Of a stretch of DNA of 64,000 nt, positions 1 through 11,512 are shown piece after piece. The DNA is from Inia geoffrensis (Eukaryota; Chordata; Mammalia; Artiodactyla; Iniidae). The stretch is taken from the NCBI GenBank assembly GCA_036417435.1, contig CM070904.1:128588695-128652694 (forward strand), given 5' to 3'. Made by a program: the position numbers and the translations under genes. A model generated the notes under the pieces. That model made no database searches. It was not told the origin of the DNA and worked only from the letters and a program-made list of their open reading frames with translations. Positions within the stretch are counted from its first letter, which is position 1. The number at the start of each line of letters is the position of its first letter.

Positions 1-1867
1 CTGCAGTATATAAATGCCCCTCCCTGCGTAAGGCAAGGAGCCATTGCCCCCAGCACAGTTTCTTGAAAGGAATACCAGAAAGAAAATTCTTCAAGGATGG
101 AAACTGGTTTAAGAGGGATAGTGTTCTTCTAGACACTGGGCTGTGTTCTCTAAGAAGGGAAGGCAAGGTGCTGGCATTGGGGCCAGGCCTGTCCGTGTGA
201 GTTCTGGGGAGGAGGTGGGAAGTGGTGGTCCCCCTGTCAGGAGGGTGCAGGCAGGTGATGCTACGGCCGGTGACACCAGCCTCCACCCTCTTCTCCCCGG
301 ATGCAGAGTCCCAGCTTTCTTCTACTCCGTGCGCAGCAGCCTGGGGAGTCTCCGAGGGCTCAGCCTCGGGGTCGCAGGGACCCGTGGGCTTCAATCTGGG
401 CTCCACCCTAAACAGCCAGAGACCTCGGAGGCGGGAGTCGAATCTTCGCTCACCTCCGTTTCTTCATCTACAAGTGCAGATACCGTTGACTGATTAATTT
501 ATTTGATGCATGAATCGATCTCTTGGGGCTCTTGGGAGGAAATAAGATCAAGCAGATAAAACACTGAGCACGGGGATGGGGCCCAGCCCACATGAGGTAC
601 TCAATAAAGATTAGCAGCGGCTATTACCATGATTACACAGGACTGACGGGAATAGAAACAGAGCTGTCCTTAACATTACTATGTGAGAGCGATTTTAATT
701 AATAAATGCAAAAGAGATGCTTGTCTTCTCAAACCCATGCTATAGATGGGTTAAAAAATGACTTGTTTTGGTTATTTCTTTCATGCCGTGCTGTCACACA
801 ACGAAAGTACCTCAGCACAGGAGTTCAGATCATTCAAAGAAACACCCAAGGCATGTTCTGAAAACTTAGGTGGGGTTAAACCACACAGCTCTTTCATTCT
901 CACTTCTAATCTTGCGGAAGAAACCACATGCCAGTTTCTCAGATACCCTCAGTTTGCAGTTTCCTCTTAGAAACTGAAGTCGCCCCACTCTGAAGTTCAG
1001 AAACCATGCAAAACACACGTATAAAGTGCTCCATTGTCTTGCGCAAATTCTATTTTCAAAAAGGTTTCAGCTGAGCCAGGAGACCCAGGAGAAGGCCGTT
1101 TTCCAGATAAGACACAAATTTGAGGAGAGAACAGAAATGCCTTCAGTTTGTCTCCTGGCAGGCCAAGGCCAAATTGTGGGCATCAGATGTGCACACGGCC
1201 GCAGAGGAGGAAAGGGGAGAGGTTAGGTGGCGAGGCTGAGAGCTGGGAAATCAAAGGGGATCAAATTCTGGGGTGTTCTTACTTTTTTGATCATTTCAGG
1301 CCTTTTATCTTCTGCTTTTTGCACACAATTTGTCCTTCCTTACTACCGTACAAATGTGACATCAAAATAGCCTATGATGTTGGTACAGAATTGTTCCAAG
1401 AGCACAGGCCCTGGAGACAAATGTAAAGGCACAAAAACAGTAACTCGAGACACCTACCGTCTATCACAAACACAAATGAAGAGCCAAAACTTTGGGGGGA
1501 AAGTTCAAATTGGGGAAAATAAGGCAGTTGCTTAGGACTAAAATTAGCCTTTTCAGTTGTTAGGCGTCAGTGCATTTGTACGTATTTTCCTGGAAAACAT
1601 AAGATGAACAATATCATCTGAGTACCAAGTATTACCTGGCTCCTCGGGGATTCCTTCCTTAAATTAAGGTTGCATCGGAAAAAAAAAAAAAAAAAAGAGG
1701 GCTCCAATTTCTACTTCTTTTGATTTCTAATATTTCTACTCCTATAAGCAGCTTTTAGGTTTCGGTATTTAGAAATGGCATCTGTGCCCTTTTGATGTAA
1801 TTTGGCTCCTAAACTTTAGCTTCTGTTGCAAAGTGAACAATAAAGTCAAGCCTTGCTCGGGTGTTTT
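1..1867. other. Downstream flank with no recognisable feature
   Basis: This is ordinary AT-rich mammalian intergenic DNA. The only open frames are short and without codon structure. A 17-base A run near 1680 could be the tail of an old retroelement, but no body can be recognised upstream of it. Confidence 0.5.
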
Positions 1868-2035
1868 ACAAGCACTTCACGTGCACTATTGTGTTTCATC
1901 CTCCCAACAACCATTATGAGCCCATTTTACAGATGGGAAATTGAGGTCCAGGGGCTGAAGAACTTCAACAAACTCATGGGGCCCTGAGCATGAGTCAGAA
2001 TTTGAAACTGGCTTTTTGGCTCCAGAGTTAAGACC
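1868..2035 (-). repeat. MIR SINE fragment
   Basis: The series cacgtgcactattgtgtttc, then a cattttacagatgggaaattgagg core and the trailing block match the reverse complement of the ancient tRNA-derived MIR element. The copy is diverged and has no visible target duplication. Confidence 0.7.
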
Positions 2036-2680
2036 CAGCCAATCAATGAGCTTCATTGCTTAATGTCTGCTAAGGGCCTCCATAAGTTACACTTTGAACC
2101 AGTCAGAGGGTCTACCGATTCTGGCCCCATCACTTTTTCTTTAGAAAGTGGACCTTTTCCCGCTGGTATGTACAGAGCAGGACGGTCTCACCACACCTAC
2201 TATTTAAGAGGACTCAGGTCTTGGAGTCTCTCTGATGGGTTCAAGAGTGATGGACTCAGCCCAGATACCAAGAGAGCAGCCAAGATGCTAAGCAGTGTGG
2301 TGACTACTCTGCGCTTACAGTACCACACAGATGTTCCCAATTTTACATAATCAGATCATATATTTGAAGTGATTAACAATCACGACCTTTTTTAATAACT
2401 GAGAGGCTTGGCGCTGGCTGGGCATTAAGGCCATTTTCCTCAAGGATTTGTGAGGACCCCTGACAGGTATCATAAGGGGGACAGGCACACAGATTCCTGC
2501 ATCCAAGCCTCTAAATCTTCCATGCAGGGAAGGGCTAGACACTTAAACCAAAAAAGCAGAGATGATTCATCCAGCCCTGGACCCCATTAGACAGCAGAGA
2601 CCATCTTGCGATCCATCCCTCCACTCAGGCCTAGAAACAAAGAGAGGCAACTTGAAAAACCATCCACAGACAATTTCCCC
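2036..2680. other. Unannotated sequence just beyond the ARL4C 3' end
   Basis: No repeat family or exon is recognised here. It contains the likely downstream element of the ARL4C poly(A) site at its right edge. Frames at 2063-2350 (+) and 2351-2542 (-) look random. Confidence 0.45.
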
Positions 2681-2702
2681 AAACGTTTGATTGTATAAAT
2701 AA

Positions 2703-2708
2703 TTTATT
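2703..2708 (-). terminator. Candidate distal ARL4C polyadenylation signal AATAAA
   Basis: TTTATT on the plus strand reads AATAAA in the ARL4C direction, and a GT-rich stretch lies about 20-35 nt further downstream on the minus strand (plus 2665-2685). Together they form a standard mammalian poly(A) site. Whether it is used was not tested. Confidence 0.55.
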
Positions 2709-4759
2709 TCTGTTCACAGGATCATATATGCATATAAAAGGGAACGGGAACCCAAAGAGGAAGATGATCAGGACAGAGAATTACAGCAGTAGAAACAGAA
2801 ACAAACCAGGAGACATAGTCCCAACACCATGACAGAGATTTTGTGAAGAGAATCGTTCGGAAACAAAACTGGCCTCCCTGTGTCTATGAGAAAACATTTC
2901 AAAAGCTCGTGAGAGGAGGCCAACTTCCTCTATATGTGGAGCCCATTCACTCTCCCAAGAGCAGGAGGCATAATAAATCAGCGGCTGCGTTGGAGGGGAC
3001 TCTCCGGGTGACCGCTCCAAGGTGATTTAGCCTGTGTTTCCTCCATTTGGTCAGAGACGAAATGGGCTATTATTTGGGCAAACACTACAGAAATCAACTG
3101 AGACTCAACTATTGGTTGCTACACCACGGAGCTCTACTGCACAATTACTAACAGTTGACTGCACCCTTAAGTACTGATAATGCAAGAAACAAAGTCATTT
3201 CGCGTCATTGGTAAAGCATGAGAGGATCTGAACAGTGATCTTGAACCAAAGTATCGTCAGCACGAGAAGGTTACAGTATTTGGCATCTGCAATGTCACAA
3301 AATAAATATATTATTCTCTCAATAGTGTGGAACTACCAAAATGTCAAAGTGCTTAAGAAATTGTTGCATGTGAAGAAAATAAAGAAAGATGGATTTTTTT
3401 TTTAATAATTCTATACAGAATCTTCAGATGATGGGACCAGCCCATTTAGAAATCAGTGACTATGCTGTCGATATGTAAACTGAAAATCTTGCAGGCTTTT
3501 CAACACTGCTCAGCTATATTTTCTCTATTGAGTTTCTACAAAAAGACCAGCGTTGGAGGGGTACCAAATACATGGACAAAAGAGAAAAGGAAGATGGCCT
3601 GCTAGGTTTCTTCTTTCAAAATATTTCATAGGAGAATTGGGTTTCAAGCAGGAAGCCGGGACTTTCTACCTCTGGCTCTTAAATTCACTTTCTGAGTGCA
3701 GTGGAAAATAGGCATGGATTTATAATTTGACCATCTCACATGCTCACACACATGATCGTACTCAATTTCTAAAGGCCTCCTTCGCAAAGAAATTTATCAT
3801 AGTTGGGGAAAAAAACGTAAGTCCACCTGTCAACACGGATTCAAAGAGGAAATCAAAATCACACAGGAAGCGTTAAGTTTCCTGTTCTATACTGTGTTTC
3901 AGGGTAAATGACAGCTTCTGCAAACCAAGACTCAGTCCTGATTATAAAGGAACTTTTACATTACATTATTAAAAATAGGTATTTCTCCTTCTTTCACTTT
4001 ATCTGTTTCCAAAGCCTCTTTCAAGTAAACGTGAGGAGCCTGAGGGCAGGTGCCCATTACGTCACAGGCTTTCCTTTATCTCAAGCACTCACTGTGTCTG
4101 CGTTTGCTCTGCAACCAGTTTCCACAAGAAGGAATTAGGAAGGACCTCCTTGTGCTTCTCCCTCGCCTTTAAATCCACGCAATGAGGTCGGCTTTTGCAA
4201 CAAGGTGGGCTTTTATCTGTTGGTGCCTGACATCAAATGCTCTAGCGAGACATTTGTAATGAAAATACTGAAACCAGATAGGCCACGATGAGCCAATTAG
4301 AGATCTGAACATGTCACCATTTGCAGTGTAAAGGGATCTAAAAGGGCAAAGTCTTTTCTTCCTAAACTGAGTATTTCTAAGGTGAGTCTTCATTCCTAGC
4401 AGATAAAAACAAAACAAAACAAAAAAACAAGTCTGAAAACCATAACCCATCATCAAGCGGTTAGGATTACAAGAGACATCCCTTGCCAAAACCCGCTTGT
4501 CACTCAGCACACATCTGCAGCTGGTGTGCTCACACAAGCCAAACAGTAGGCTAAGAGAATTTAAGATTCCACACATATGGGTCTAGAAATGTATGCCGAT
4601 TACACAGTGCAGAGGGAGGTCCCTGCATCTACACACACACCGCATCCAGCATTGATGTCAAGAGCCTTACCCTTTAAACACCTTTAACTATTCTGCAAAC
4701 AGAAAATGCATCATTGGCCACCACCTCCAACAGTTTTTTGTTTTTTTCTAATTTTTTTT

Positions 4760-4765
4760 TTTATT
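4760..4765 (-). terminator. Possible proximal ARL4C polyadenylation signal
   Basis: A second AATAAA in the ARL4C direction lies about 0.8 kb after the stop codon, within an A-rich stretch on the minus strand. The A-rich surroundings could also be an internal oligo-dT priming site rather than a real 3' end, so this is a weak alternative. Confidence 0.3.
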
Positions 4766-5587
4766 GGTCTCTTTGTGTGATAATGACCTACACATGGCCA
4801 GAGTCCAAACCATCTGGAAGATGTCTGATTCCAGGCTGAAAAGCAGTTCTCAACATAACCGGTCTTCTGAAGCTACCACAAAGCACCAGGAAAGGGGCAT
4901 TCTTCGCGGGCATTCCCCAGAGGAGGCCAGCGCAGCGCCCCGTGCCTTCCGGCTGCCGTAATGTTCCAGGCAGTCCTCTGATGGACCAAACCAGCACCTC
5001 GTTTGGGCCCAGGGCAGGACAGATGAATTTTCACAGGGGCCTGCCCTGTGACATAAAATTGTCCAGCTTTCACAGCTCAAGGAGGGGCTGTCCCCCCCAG
5101 CGCCTCCCACTGCCACCATGCCCCCAGACGGGTACTCCCGGGGTTCTGGGAACCGCATACCTCAGGAAATTCACAGGTGCGATCCCCAGTGAGGGCAGGG
5201 AAGCCTGAACTTCTGGCCCCGCTGGAGTAGCAAGAAATCGCTTTTGTCTCTGACATCTGAGCCTTCCAACCTGGGCCAGGAGGGCATACGGCGGGACCTG
5301 CACGTCCACTCCCCAGCGGGGCCCCCAACCCTTTAGCAGCTCTGGCGTTCAGACAAAAGGTCCCCCGAGCTAGGGGTGACGGCAGGTCGAGCTCAGGTTG
5401 GCAAGTCTGCCTACATACCCAGGTCGAGTGACTAGTCCTGCATTCCGCTTTAAAAATTAGAAGCGTCGCTTTGGTTCGCCGTCTTTGTTCGCGGGCGCGG
5501 GTTCTCCGGCGGCCATCCAGCCTTTCATTCATTCATTCCCCGACTCGCTCGCTCGCCCCCCACCGGCTCGGAACGCCGCCGCGCGCA

Positions 5588-6166
5588 TTACCGCTTCCTC
5601 TTCTGCTTGAGGGACTTCCTGCGTTTCAGGATCATCTCATAGAGCTTGTCCATGCCCTCGGTGAGGCCCTCGCCGATGATGGCGCACGCCGGCTGGACGT
5701 GGTAGGTGGTGGCCGGGATGAGCTCGTGCAGCGCCAGCTGCTTCTCGATCTCGGCCACGGGCAGCGACTTGGGCAGGTCCTGCTTGTTGGCGATGACGAG
5801 CAGCGGCGTGCCCTGGTTCTCGGCGAACTTGGTCACCTTGTGCAGCTCCGTCTTGGCCTCCTCCAGCCGGTCCACGTCCACCGAGTCCACCACGTAGATG
5901 ATGCCGTCCGTGCAGCGGCTGTAGGACTTCCACAGCGGCCGCAGCTTCTCCTGGCCGCCCACGTCCCAGAAGTGGCAGCTGATGCCCTTGGCCGTGCCGT
6001 TGCTCAGCTTGATCTTCTCCGTGTTGAAGCCGATGGTGGGCACCGTGTTCACGAACTCGTTGAACTTGAGCCGGTAGAGCACCGTGGTCTTGCCGGCCGA
6101 GTCCAAACCCAGCATGACGATGTGCAGGGACTGGAAGGCCGAGATGTTGGAAGAGATGTTGCCCAT
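5588..6166 (-). CDS. ARL4C: ADP-ribosylation factor-like GTPase 4C (ARL4C), complete single-exon CDS
   Basis: The 192-residue product is a small GTPase of the ARF/ARL family, and its length is that of mammalian ARL4C. Visible motifs are Gly2 after Met1 (N-myristoylation context MGN), P-loop GLDSAGKT at 20-27, switch I Thr44 within VPTIGF, WDVGGQE at 67-73 with catalytic Gln72, NKQD at 127-130, CAI at 161-163 in the G5 position, and a lysine/arginine-rich tail from about 181 to 192. ARL4 proteins lack a conventional GDP/GTP cycle. They sit at the plasma membrane through the myristoyl group and the basic tail, and recruit cytohesin/ARNO to activate ARF6. ARL4C is also known as an LXR-induced and Wnt/EGF-responsive gene acting in cell shape and tubule formation. 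The start at 6166 is chosen because it gives Gly2 and the family N-terminus, and the context GAGCCATGG is a strong Kozak match. The same frame stays open upstream to 6910 only because the 5' UTR is CpG rich. All core residues are intact, so the gene looks functional. Confidence 0.98.
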   Translation of the reverse strand: MGNISSNISAFQSLHIVMLGLDSAGKTTVLYRLKFNEFVNTVPTIGFNTEKIKLSNGTAKGISCHFWDVGGQEKLRPLWKSYSRCTDGIIYVVDSVDVDRLEEAKTELHKVTKFAENQGTPLLVIANKQDLPKSLPVAEIEKQLALHELIPATTYHVQPACAIIGEGLTEGMDKLYEMILKRRKSLKQKRKR

Positions 6167-6700
6167 GGCTCCTCGCTGCGGCGCCGGCCACTGCGGCTGC
6201 GGCGGGAGGGCGCCGCCCCCCGAGCAGTTACGGGCCCGACGCGGCTGGGCGCACCTGGGCCCCGCCTGCCGCCCTCGGCCGCCGGCACCGGCCGAGCCTC
6301 GGCGTCCCCGGGGCGCACGGCTCGGCGCGCTCAGACGCCGCGGCGCCCGCGCCGGCCGGGCATCACGTCTCTCGGCGGGCTTTTGTCTCCCGTGAAGCCG
6401 CCTCCGCTGCCGCGGCGCGGGATGCTCGCGCCCGGCGCCCTCCCCCGGCCCCGGCTCGCTCTGCGCCTTTTCGGGCCGCGCCCCCGCGCTCCCGCCGCTG
6501 CCCGGGCTCTCCGCGGCTGCCGGCTTGGGGCTCCGGGTGCCAGGCCCTCGCCTCTGCCTGGGCGGTGCCGCCGCGGGGCTGCTCCCGCTCCCGAGATGCG
6601 CCTCGGAGGCGCAGGCGCGGCGTGGGCTTCCCCGGCTGTTGCTGCCGACGCGGCCGCCTCGCTGTCCCCGCCGTCCCCTCGCCACCGCCGCAGCAGCAGC
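6167..6700 (-). other. ARL4C: ARL4C 5' UTR and transcription start region (approximate)
   Basis: This GC-rich segment lies between the start codon and the GC-box cluster. No TATA box is visible, as is usual for CpG-island promoters, so several dispersed start sites are likely. A CAG-type run (cgcagcagcagcagccagcc near 6690-6710) lies just upstream. The upstream border is inferred from the position of the GC/CCAAT boxes and was not mapped. Confidence 0.5.
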
Positions 6701-6729
6701 AGCCAGCCTGCAGCGGCGGGAGGGCGCCC

Positions 6730-6815
6730 GGCTCCGCCCCTCGCGGGCCCCGCCCCGCCCCGCCCCAATGGCCCCGCCCCGCCCCAATGGCCCCGCCCCT
6801 CCCGCGGCCCTGGGT
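6730..6815 (-). promoter_or_regulatory. GC-box/CCAAT promoter cluster of ARL4C
   Basis: At least six CCGCCCC GC boxes (Sp1/KLF type) and two CCAAT pentamers (6765-6769 and 6784-6788, inverted relative to ARL4C) lie about 0.6 kb upstream of the start codon. The core is an exact tandem duplication of a 19-bp unit, CCCCGCCCCGCCCCAATGG, at 6753-6771 and 6772-6790, so the two CCAAT boxes are 19 bp apart. CCAAT boxes of this kind are bound by NF-Y and work in either orientation. Function is inferred. Confidence 0.6.
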
Positions 6816-7430
6816 GGGGCGTGGGCCTCCCGTCGCGGCCGGCCGCTTTCGCGCCCTTCGGAGCTTTCAAAATCGCCGCCGGCGTCCCCTCCCGCGCAGC
6901 GCCCAGACAATGGGCCCCGGAGCAGTCTCTTCCTTCTCGGCCCACTGACGCATCTTGTAAAAATAGCTCCCGGCTCCCGGAACTCCCCGCCCCCGGATCC
7001 CAGGCCAGCGGGACCGCAGCCATGGGCGGTGCAGCCGGCCTAGGGGAGCGGGTCCGGGGGTCTAGGCTCCGTGGGCTTCGGCGCGGCTCGGAGTCCAGGG
7101 CAAGGCGGGCAGGGGCAGCTCTGCCCGAGGGGCTGGGGAGCGTCCGGGGCGGGGGTGAGAGTGCCCCGCCGGAGAGAGAGGGCGGTGGGTCAGGTTCCCC
7201 GACCCCCAAGAGAGGGGAAAGGAGGCCGCTGTCCGCAGTGAGCCAGCCCGGGCGCGTTTCCACTCTCGCGCCCTGTGCGGTGCCCAGGACCCCGGCCCTT
7301 CGCGATGCCCTGGCTCGCTTCCCTGCCAGAGCTCCAAGGGGCTCCACCGGGCCACCGCCGCACTTGGGGCGCAGGCCTGTGCCCAGGGTGCCCCGGAGGC
7401 CTAGCTTTTCCTGCCTGGCGGCAGCGATGC

Positions 7431-10400
7431 ACACATCCAAACCTCGGCTTAAGGACACCGTGTCTGACCCGGATAGCTCCGACGACTCACCAGTCCCAGA
7501 CAGCCCCTTTAGCTGCCTTATTTGTGTTTCCACCGACTCTGCTGACATGCCAGGTCAAGTGTTAGCATCTCGGGAGAGCACCCTCTACCACCCTACTTTG
7601 AGACCTGAGAGTCACCTGCCCACAGGTAAACCACTCCTCCTGCACTAGGCCCTGTAGACGCACTTGGGCCTGAAACAAAACGTGTCAGGAGCTTGGAGTC
7701 GGTGGCACTGTAGGTAACAAACACCAGTGCCCAGTCCCCGGTTTCCATCTGCCCTCACTCCAATTCAGCGGTCTTATTCTGGTTTGTAAACACACAACCA
7801 AGGCTCGTCCTCTCCAGGTGCCAAGGAAACGGAGCGTGCATTTCAGATGCACACAGATCTGGGGCAGAGCTGCTCTGGAGGAGTAGCGGCAGAGGCAGAA
7901 TGGACGGTGGTTTCTTCCCAACTCCAGCTTATGAGGCAGAAAGACGGCTAGGCGGCTGGAAATGAAAATGGTAACCGTTTATGAGTAAAACCCCAAATAT
8001 AAATACTTTCCTTTACCACCTTCGTTTCACAAGCTGTGATAAAATAGGCAGTTTTGTTGGTATTGAACCACGTGAAAAGACCACATGTAGATGGCGGGAG
8101 CAGCCATCCCTCCTTTGGAACCCCCGTGGCGGCAGCAGTTTCCCAGATTGGGTCCAGGGCTGGAAAAGGCCTTGTGGATCATTTTGTCCAACCTGCCAGA
8201 TGAGGAGACCAAGGCCCCGGGCGCTTGGCTTTGCCAAGGCGGAACCTACATGCAGACTGCCTTCTCGAAGCCCGGGGCCGAGGGCTGAGGGCCTGCGTGC
8301 TCTCTCTCACTCCACACCCCACCCACACACTGTTTTAATTTAATGGGGAATGAAGTTGTAAGCAACCTGAATTCAGCTGTGAAAGAAATTCAACTCAAAT
8401 TGAGTTGGACAAAAATGGAAATATATTCACTGACGTAATGGAAAAGTTCATGATTACGATTCTGTTCAGGCATGGCTAGAAGCCATGGAGCTCAAAAGAA
8501 GTCTTTAGACCAGGTCTCTCTCCATCTCTCTTCTGTTTTCCTACTGGCAGCCCTGGGCTCACATCCTTGGTGTAGATCCTAGAAAGAAAAAGGTGCATCT
8601 CTTTCCCAATAATTGGGACACAAGCCTGAAGGACACATCTCTCTGGCCTGTCCGGCCCAGCCCTGCATCAAGTACTACTGTCCAGAGGGATGGAACACAC
8701 TGATGGATGGGGCCCAGGGGCTAAACCTGGGGAGGGGTGGTTCCCAAAGAAGAATCAGGCACCTGTTCCCTAAAGGGCTAATGGGGGTGAGTAAGCAAAA
8801 ATAACAGATGTCGGTGTAATTTAGAATGATTTCATTTCAGTTATTGGGAACCCTGGGAAGACAGGATTTTGTGTTTTTGGAGTGATTTTTCTGGCTCTCT
8901 TCAAGGCCTGTCCCATAGATGGCCACCTGCTCGTGAGACTGTTTCTTCTCTCCTTCTTCTGTGCTAGACAGGACCTAGGCTGGGTGCCAGCCCAAGATGG
9001 GCCTTAGATTAGTAACCTGGGACCTGGGCATCTGGAAAAAGACAGACCAGACTGGAACCCTCTTGATCTGGCTCCCACAGACGATCTTACTGTAGGACGC
9101 CTTTCTCTTATTTGCATCTATCCCCTGTCAGGTCTTACTTTTATTTTAAGGATGGTAGGAGGGCAATATTTTAGTAAAACCTGTGATGTGTTGCCCTGGT
9201 GTTGAACTAATTCCTGCCGGCTGGGGTTTTGACTGCAGCACCACACTTTGCACCCCCTGTGATGGGGTTTAGTAATAAAGGGCTGTCTGTTGTCCAGGGA
9301 CAAAAGCAGATTAATAGACATTAATGGAGCCGTCGAGAACAGGGCCATTAAACAGCAACTCACCATAGTCGAATAGCAACTGTGCTACAGTCTAATTTCA
9401 CTCACCAGGTGACGAGTTGAATTTACAGTGGATAAGATAACTTCTAACACGTAAAAATGTCATTTAGCTGAGTCACCTTTCCTTCCAATATGAATTTCAA
9501 TTGAGAACCCCCGGAATTATGAAAAGGAAAGTAATGTTTACCAAGACGTCAGAAATGCAAGGCCCACTTCGAGCCATGAATAGAAGTGTCACCGCTAATG
9601 ATCTGGGCTGTGTGGACAGACTGGATGGGGGCTATAAATTTCCCACCACATTCTAGCCATGTGGCAATACCTAGGTTACCATTTCGCAAGCTCCCCATCT
9701 CTAAAATGTATCTAATACAGGTGGAGGTTGTGAAGATGAAATGAAATAATACACGTCAAGTGTTTGGTGCAGTGCCTGGCACACAGTAAGTGCCCTATAA
9801 AGGTTACCTGTGATACCTGCAAAACAACAACAACAACAAAACAGTTTTATAATGGACACAGTTGTTTGAGTCTCAACGGTCTCCCGATCGGCAAGTATTC
9901 CATGGAGTGGGAAATACTGACTGCAGTGTGCTACTTTCTTCATTTTAATTAATCGGAATAAGACATTTCTCAAAGAATATCATGTACCTGTGTCTTGCCT
10001 GAGATGAACTTCACGTCCAGCAACAGCGTTATTTTCTTTCCCTTCTCTTCTGCATCGAGATGACTCTGCACCCAGAAAAGAACTCAGTTCAAGTAAACAG
10101 AATGCGGTCACTTGGCAGTGATTTTGAAATTGTAGCCTAAAATACTCTTTTTTTTTTTTCCTTAAAGGGCTTAGAAATCAAGTGTGCCACCAATCAAAAT
10201 AACTTTTGAGTGGATCCAGCAAAGAGAGCAATATATTCCGTCGTTACTATCTTTGCTTTAGGAAGGTAGATGACATAAGATGCAAAGTTGAGTGTGGATA
10301 GGGATAAGTCTCAGGACACGGGTGTGTGTGTGTCCACAGGCACGGAGTGTGTGTGATTATTTGCCTTTTCTGATGGGATCCTTGGGCTCAGGTCCACTGC

Positions 10401-11245
10401 CCCCTGTGCTTAGCTATTATAATACAGGAGTGCCCTCTACTGAGCTTCTTGTATACGAGACGAAAGCCTCCACAGAGGCAAATTTGCCTAGTGCCTAGTA
10501 AAAGTTCCATCCATATGTATTGAACGAATGAATGGATAAGAGACTCCCTAACCTGGTTCTCTATCTGGAGCTATGGGACTAGATCTTTTAGAGCCCCTCT
10601 TGTTAAATTGAGAAAGCGCTTCTCTTTGGGGCTCAGAGCCTGGGGGGGCGTCGATGTTCTGATGCAGTCTTGGTTCTTGTTTCCAGTGCAGACTAGGAGG
10701 GGTTATTTGCCAGGAGAGGGGACCAGGAGCCTGGCAGAGTATGCAGGGATGTTACCAGGAAAGCTGTTCAAAGAATCACAAATTAATGGAAGAGAGAGGA
10801 AATCAGCATGCGGGAAACCCAGCTGAGATAAGAGATTGGAAGAAATCAATGTTTGCGTCTAATTCAGAGGGCAGGCAGCCATAATGGGAGAGGGGACCGG
10901 AAGTTGAGAATAAAGGAGGTCAGTTAGGCACAGAAAGGACAAGGCTTGAAACTGCGGAAGCCAGGTGGTCCGGGATGGAAGTTCTCTGGTGGGAGTGTTT
11001 CCTTAACGAAGCTCCCCACCCACACTCCCAGAGTCCTAGGGAGGGCCGGACACAGAAAGTGTCATCACTGGAGGAGTGCCCGCCTCAGGGGACACAGGGA
11101 AGGGACGAAAAGACACTGGTTCCCAGGGGAGTTCTGTGGGCAGGGCAGTAGATTTTGGTGGAGCTAAGTATGAATCTGTGATGCTTGCAGCCTTTCACTT
11201 CATTCAAGGGGTCCGAAAAGCCTGGAAATAAAAAGGATCCACTCT
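7431..11245. other. Upstream flank of ARL4C, mostly single-copy-looking
   Basis: No gene is seen. Old repeats in this block are a MIR at 9640-9805 and an L2 3' tail at about 10455-10545 (ending tattgaacgaatgaatgg). A weak SINE-like remnant lies at 8160-8260 (cattttgtccaacctgccagatgaggag). The rest, notably 9370-9620 and 8340-8470, is AT rich without recognisable repeats. It is the nearest place to look for distal ARL4C enhancers, but nothing in the sequence proves one. Confidence 0.45.
9640..9805 (+). repeat. MIR SINE fragment
   Basis: The blocks ctccccatctctaaaatgta, gaagatgaaatgaaataata and gtgcctggcacacagtaagt follow the order of the 3' half of the MIR consensus in sense orientation. Confidence 0.75.
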
Positions 11246-11512
11246 TAATTTATCCCTCCCTGCCTTTCCCCTTTGGTAACCGTAAGTTTGTTTTCCGTGT
11301 CTGTGAGTCTGTTTCTGTTTTGTAAATAAATCCGTTGTATTAGTTTTTAGATCCCACATGTAAGTGAGATCATAGAATATTTGCCTTTTTCTGAATTCCC
11401 TCAGTATGATAAAGGCAAAAGAATCTGAAGAAATATATATGTGTAACTGAATCACTTTGCTGAATACCTGAAACTAACACAATATCGTAAATTAACTATA
11501 CTTCAATTTAAA
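11246..11512 (+). mobile_element. L1 3' end, 5' part inverted
   Basis: From about 11246 to 11400 the sequence is the reverse complement of the L1 3' region (ttaatttatccctccctgcc through gagatcatagaatatttgcc). From about 11412 it is L1 3' UTR in sense orientation, ending cctgaaactaacacaatatc and a short A-rich tail. This inverted-then-direct order is the signature of twin priming. No clear target duplication was found. Confidence 0.7.

Larger units (their letters stand above)
2680..5587 (-). other. ARL4C: Probable ARL4C 3' untranslated region
   Basis: The roughly 2.9 kb downstream of the ARL4C stop contains no recognisable interspersed repeat, unlike most of the window. It ends near a canonical AATAAA on the minus strand (plus-strand TTTATT, 2703-2708), followed within about 30 nt by GT-rich sequence (TGTCTGTGGATGG on the minus strand), the usual arrangement for cleavage and polyadenylation. 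A total transcript near 4 kb agrees with what I recall for mammalian ARL4C mRNA. A second AATAAA (plus-strand 4760-4765), next to an A-rich tract, could give a shorter 3' UTR of about 0.8 kb. The first few hundred bases after the stop are GC rich and belong to the CpG island; the rest is AT rich. The extent is inferred. Confidence 0.6.
5460..7430. promoter_or_regulatory. CpG island spanning the ARL4C promoter, 5' UTR and CDS
   Basis: Base composition changes abruptly from ordinary AT-rich flank to very GC- and CpG-rich sequence at about 5460 and back at about 7430. Dense runs of CG dinucleotides cover the coding exon and at least 0.7 kb upstream of the start codon, densest between about 6170 and 6900. 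This is the only strong CpG island in the window. The high GC produces several long spurious open frames on both strands. Boundaries are by eye, not calculated. Confidence 0.85.

Noticed and set aside
5077..5532. 151-codon minus-strand frame just after the ARL4C stop
   Set aside because: It lies within the likely 3' UTR and has no domain or codon signature.
6167..6910. 248-residue in-frame N-terminal extension of ARL4C
   Set aside because: Low-complexity product of the GC-rich 5' UTR. It would bury the conserved Gly2 myristoylation site, and the ATG at 6166 has a strong Kozak context and the family N-terminus.
6331..7548. 405-codon minus-strand open frame upstream of ARL4C
   Set aside because: Compositional artefact of the CpG island with no recognisable domain; it overlaps the promoter boxes.
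5471..7648. 725-codon plus-strand open frame
   Set aside because: It lies antisense to ARL4C and across the CpG island. High GC removes stop codons; the translation is Arg/Pro/Ala-rich with no domain.
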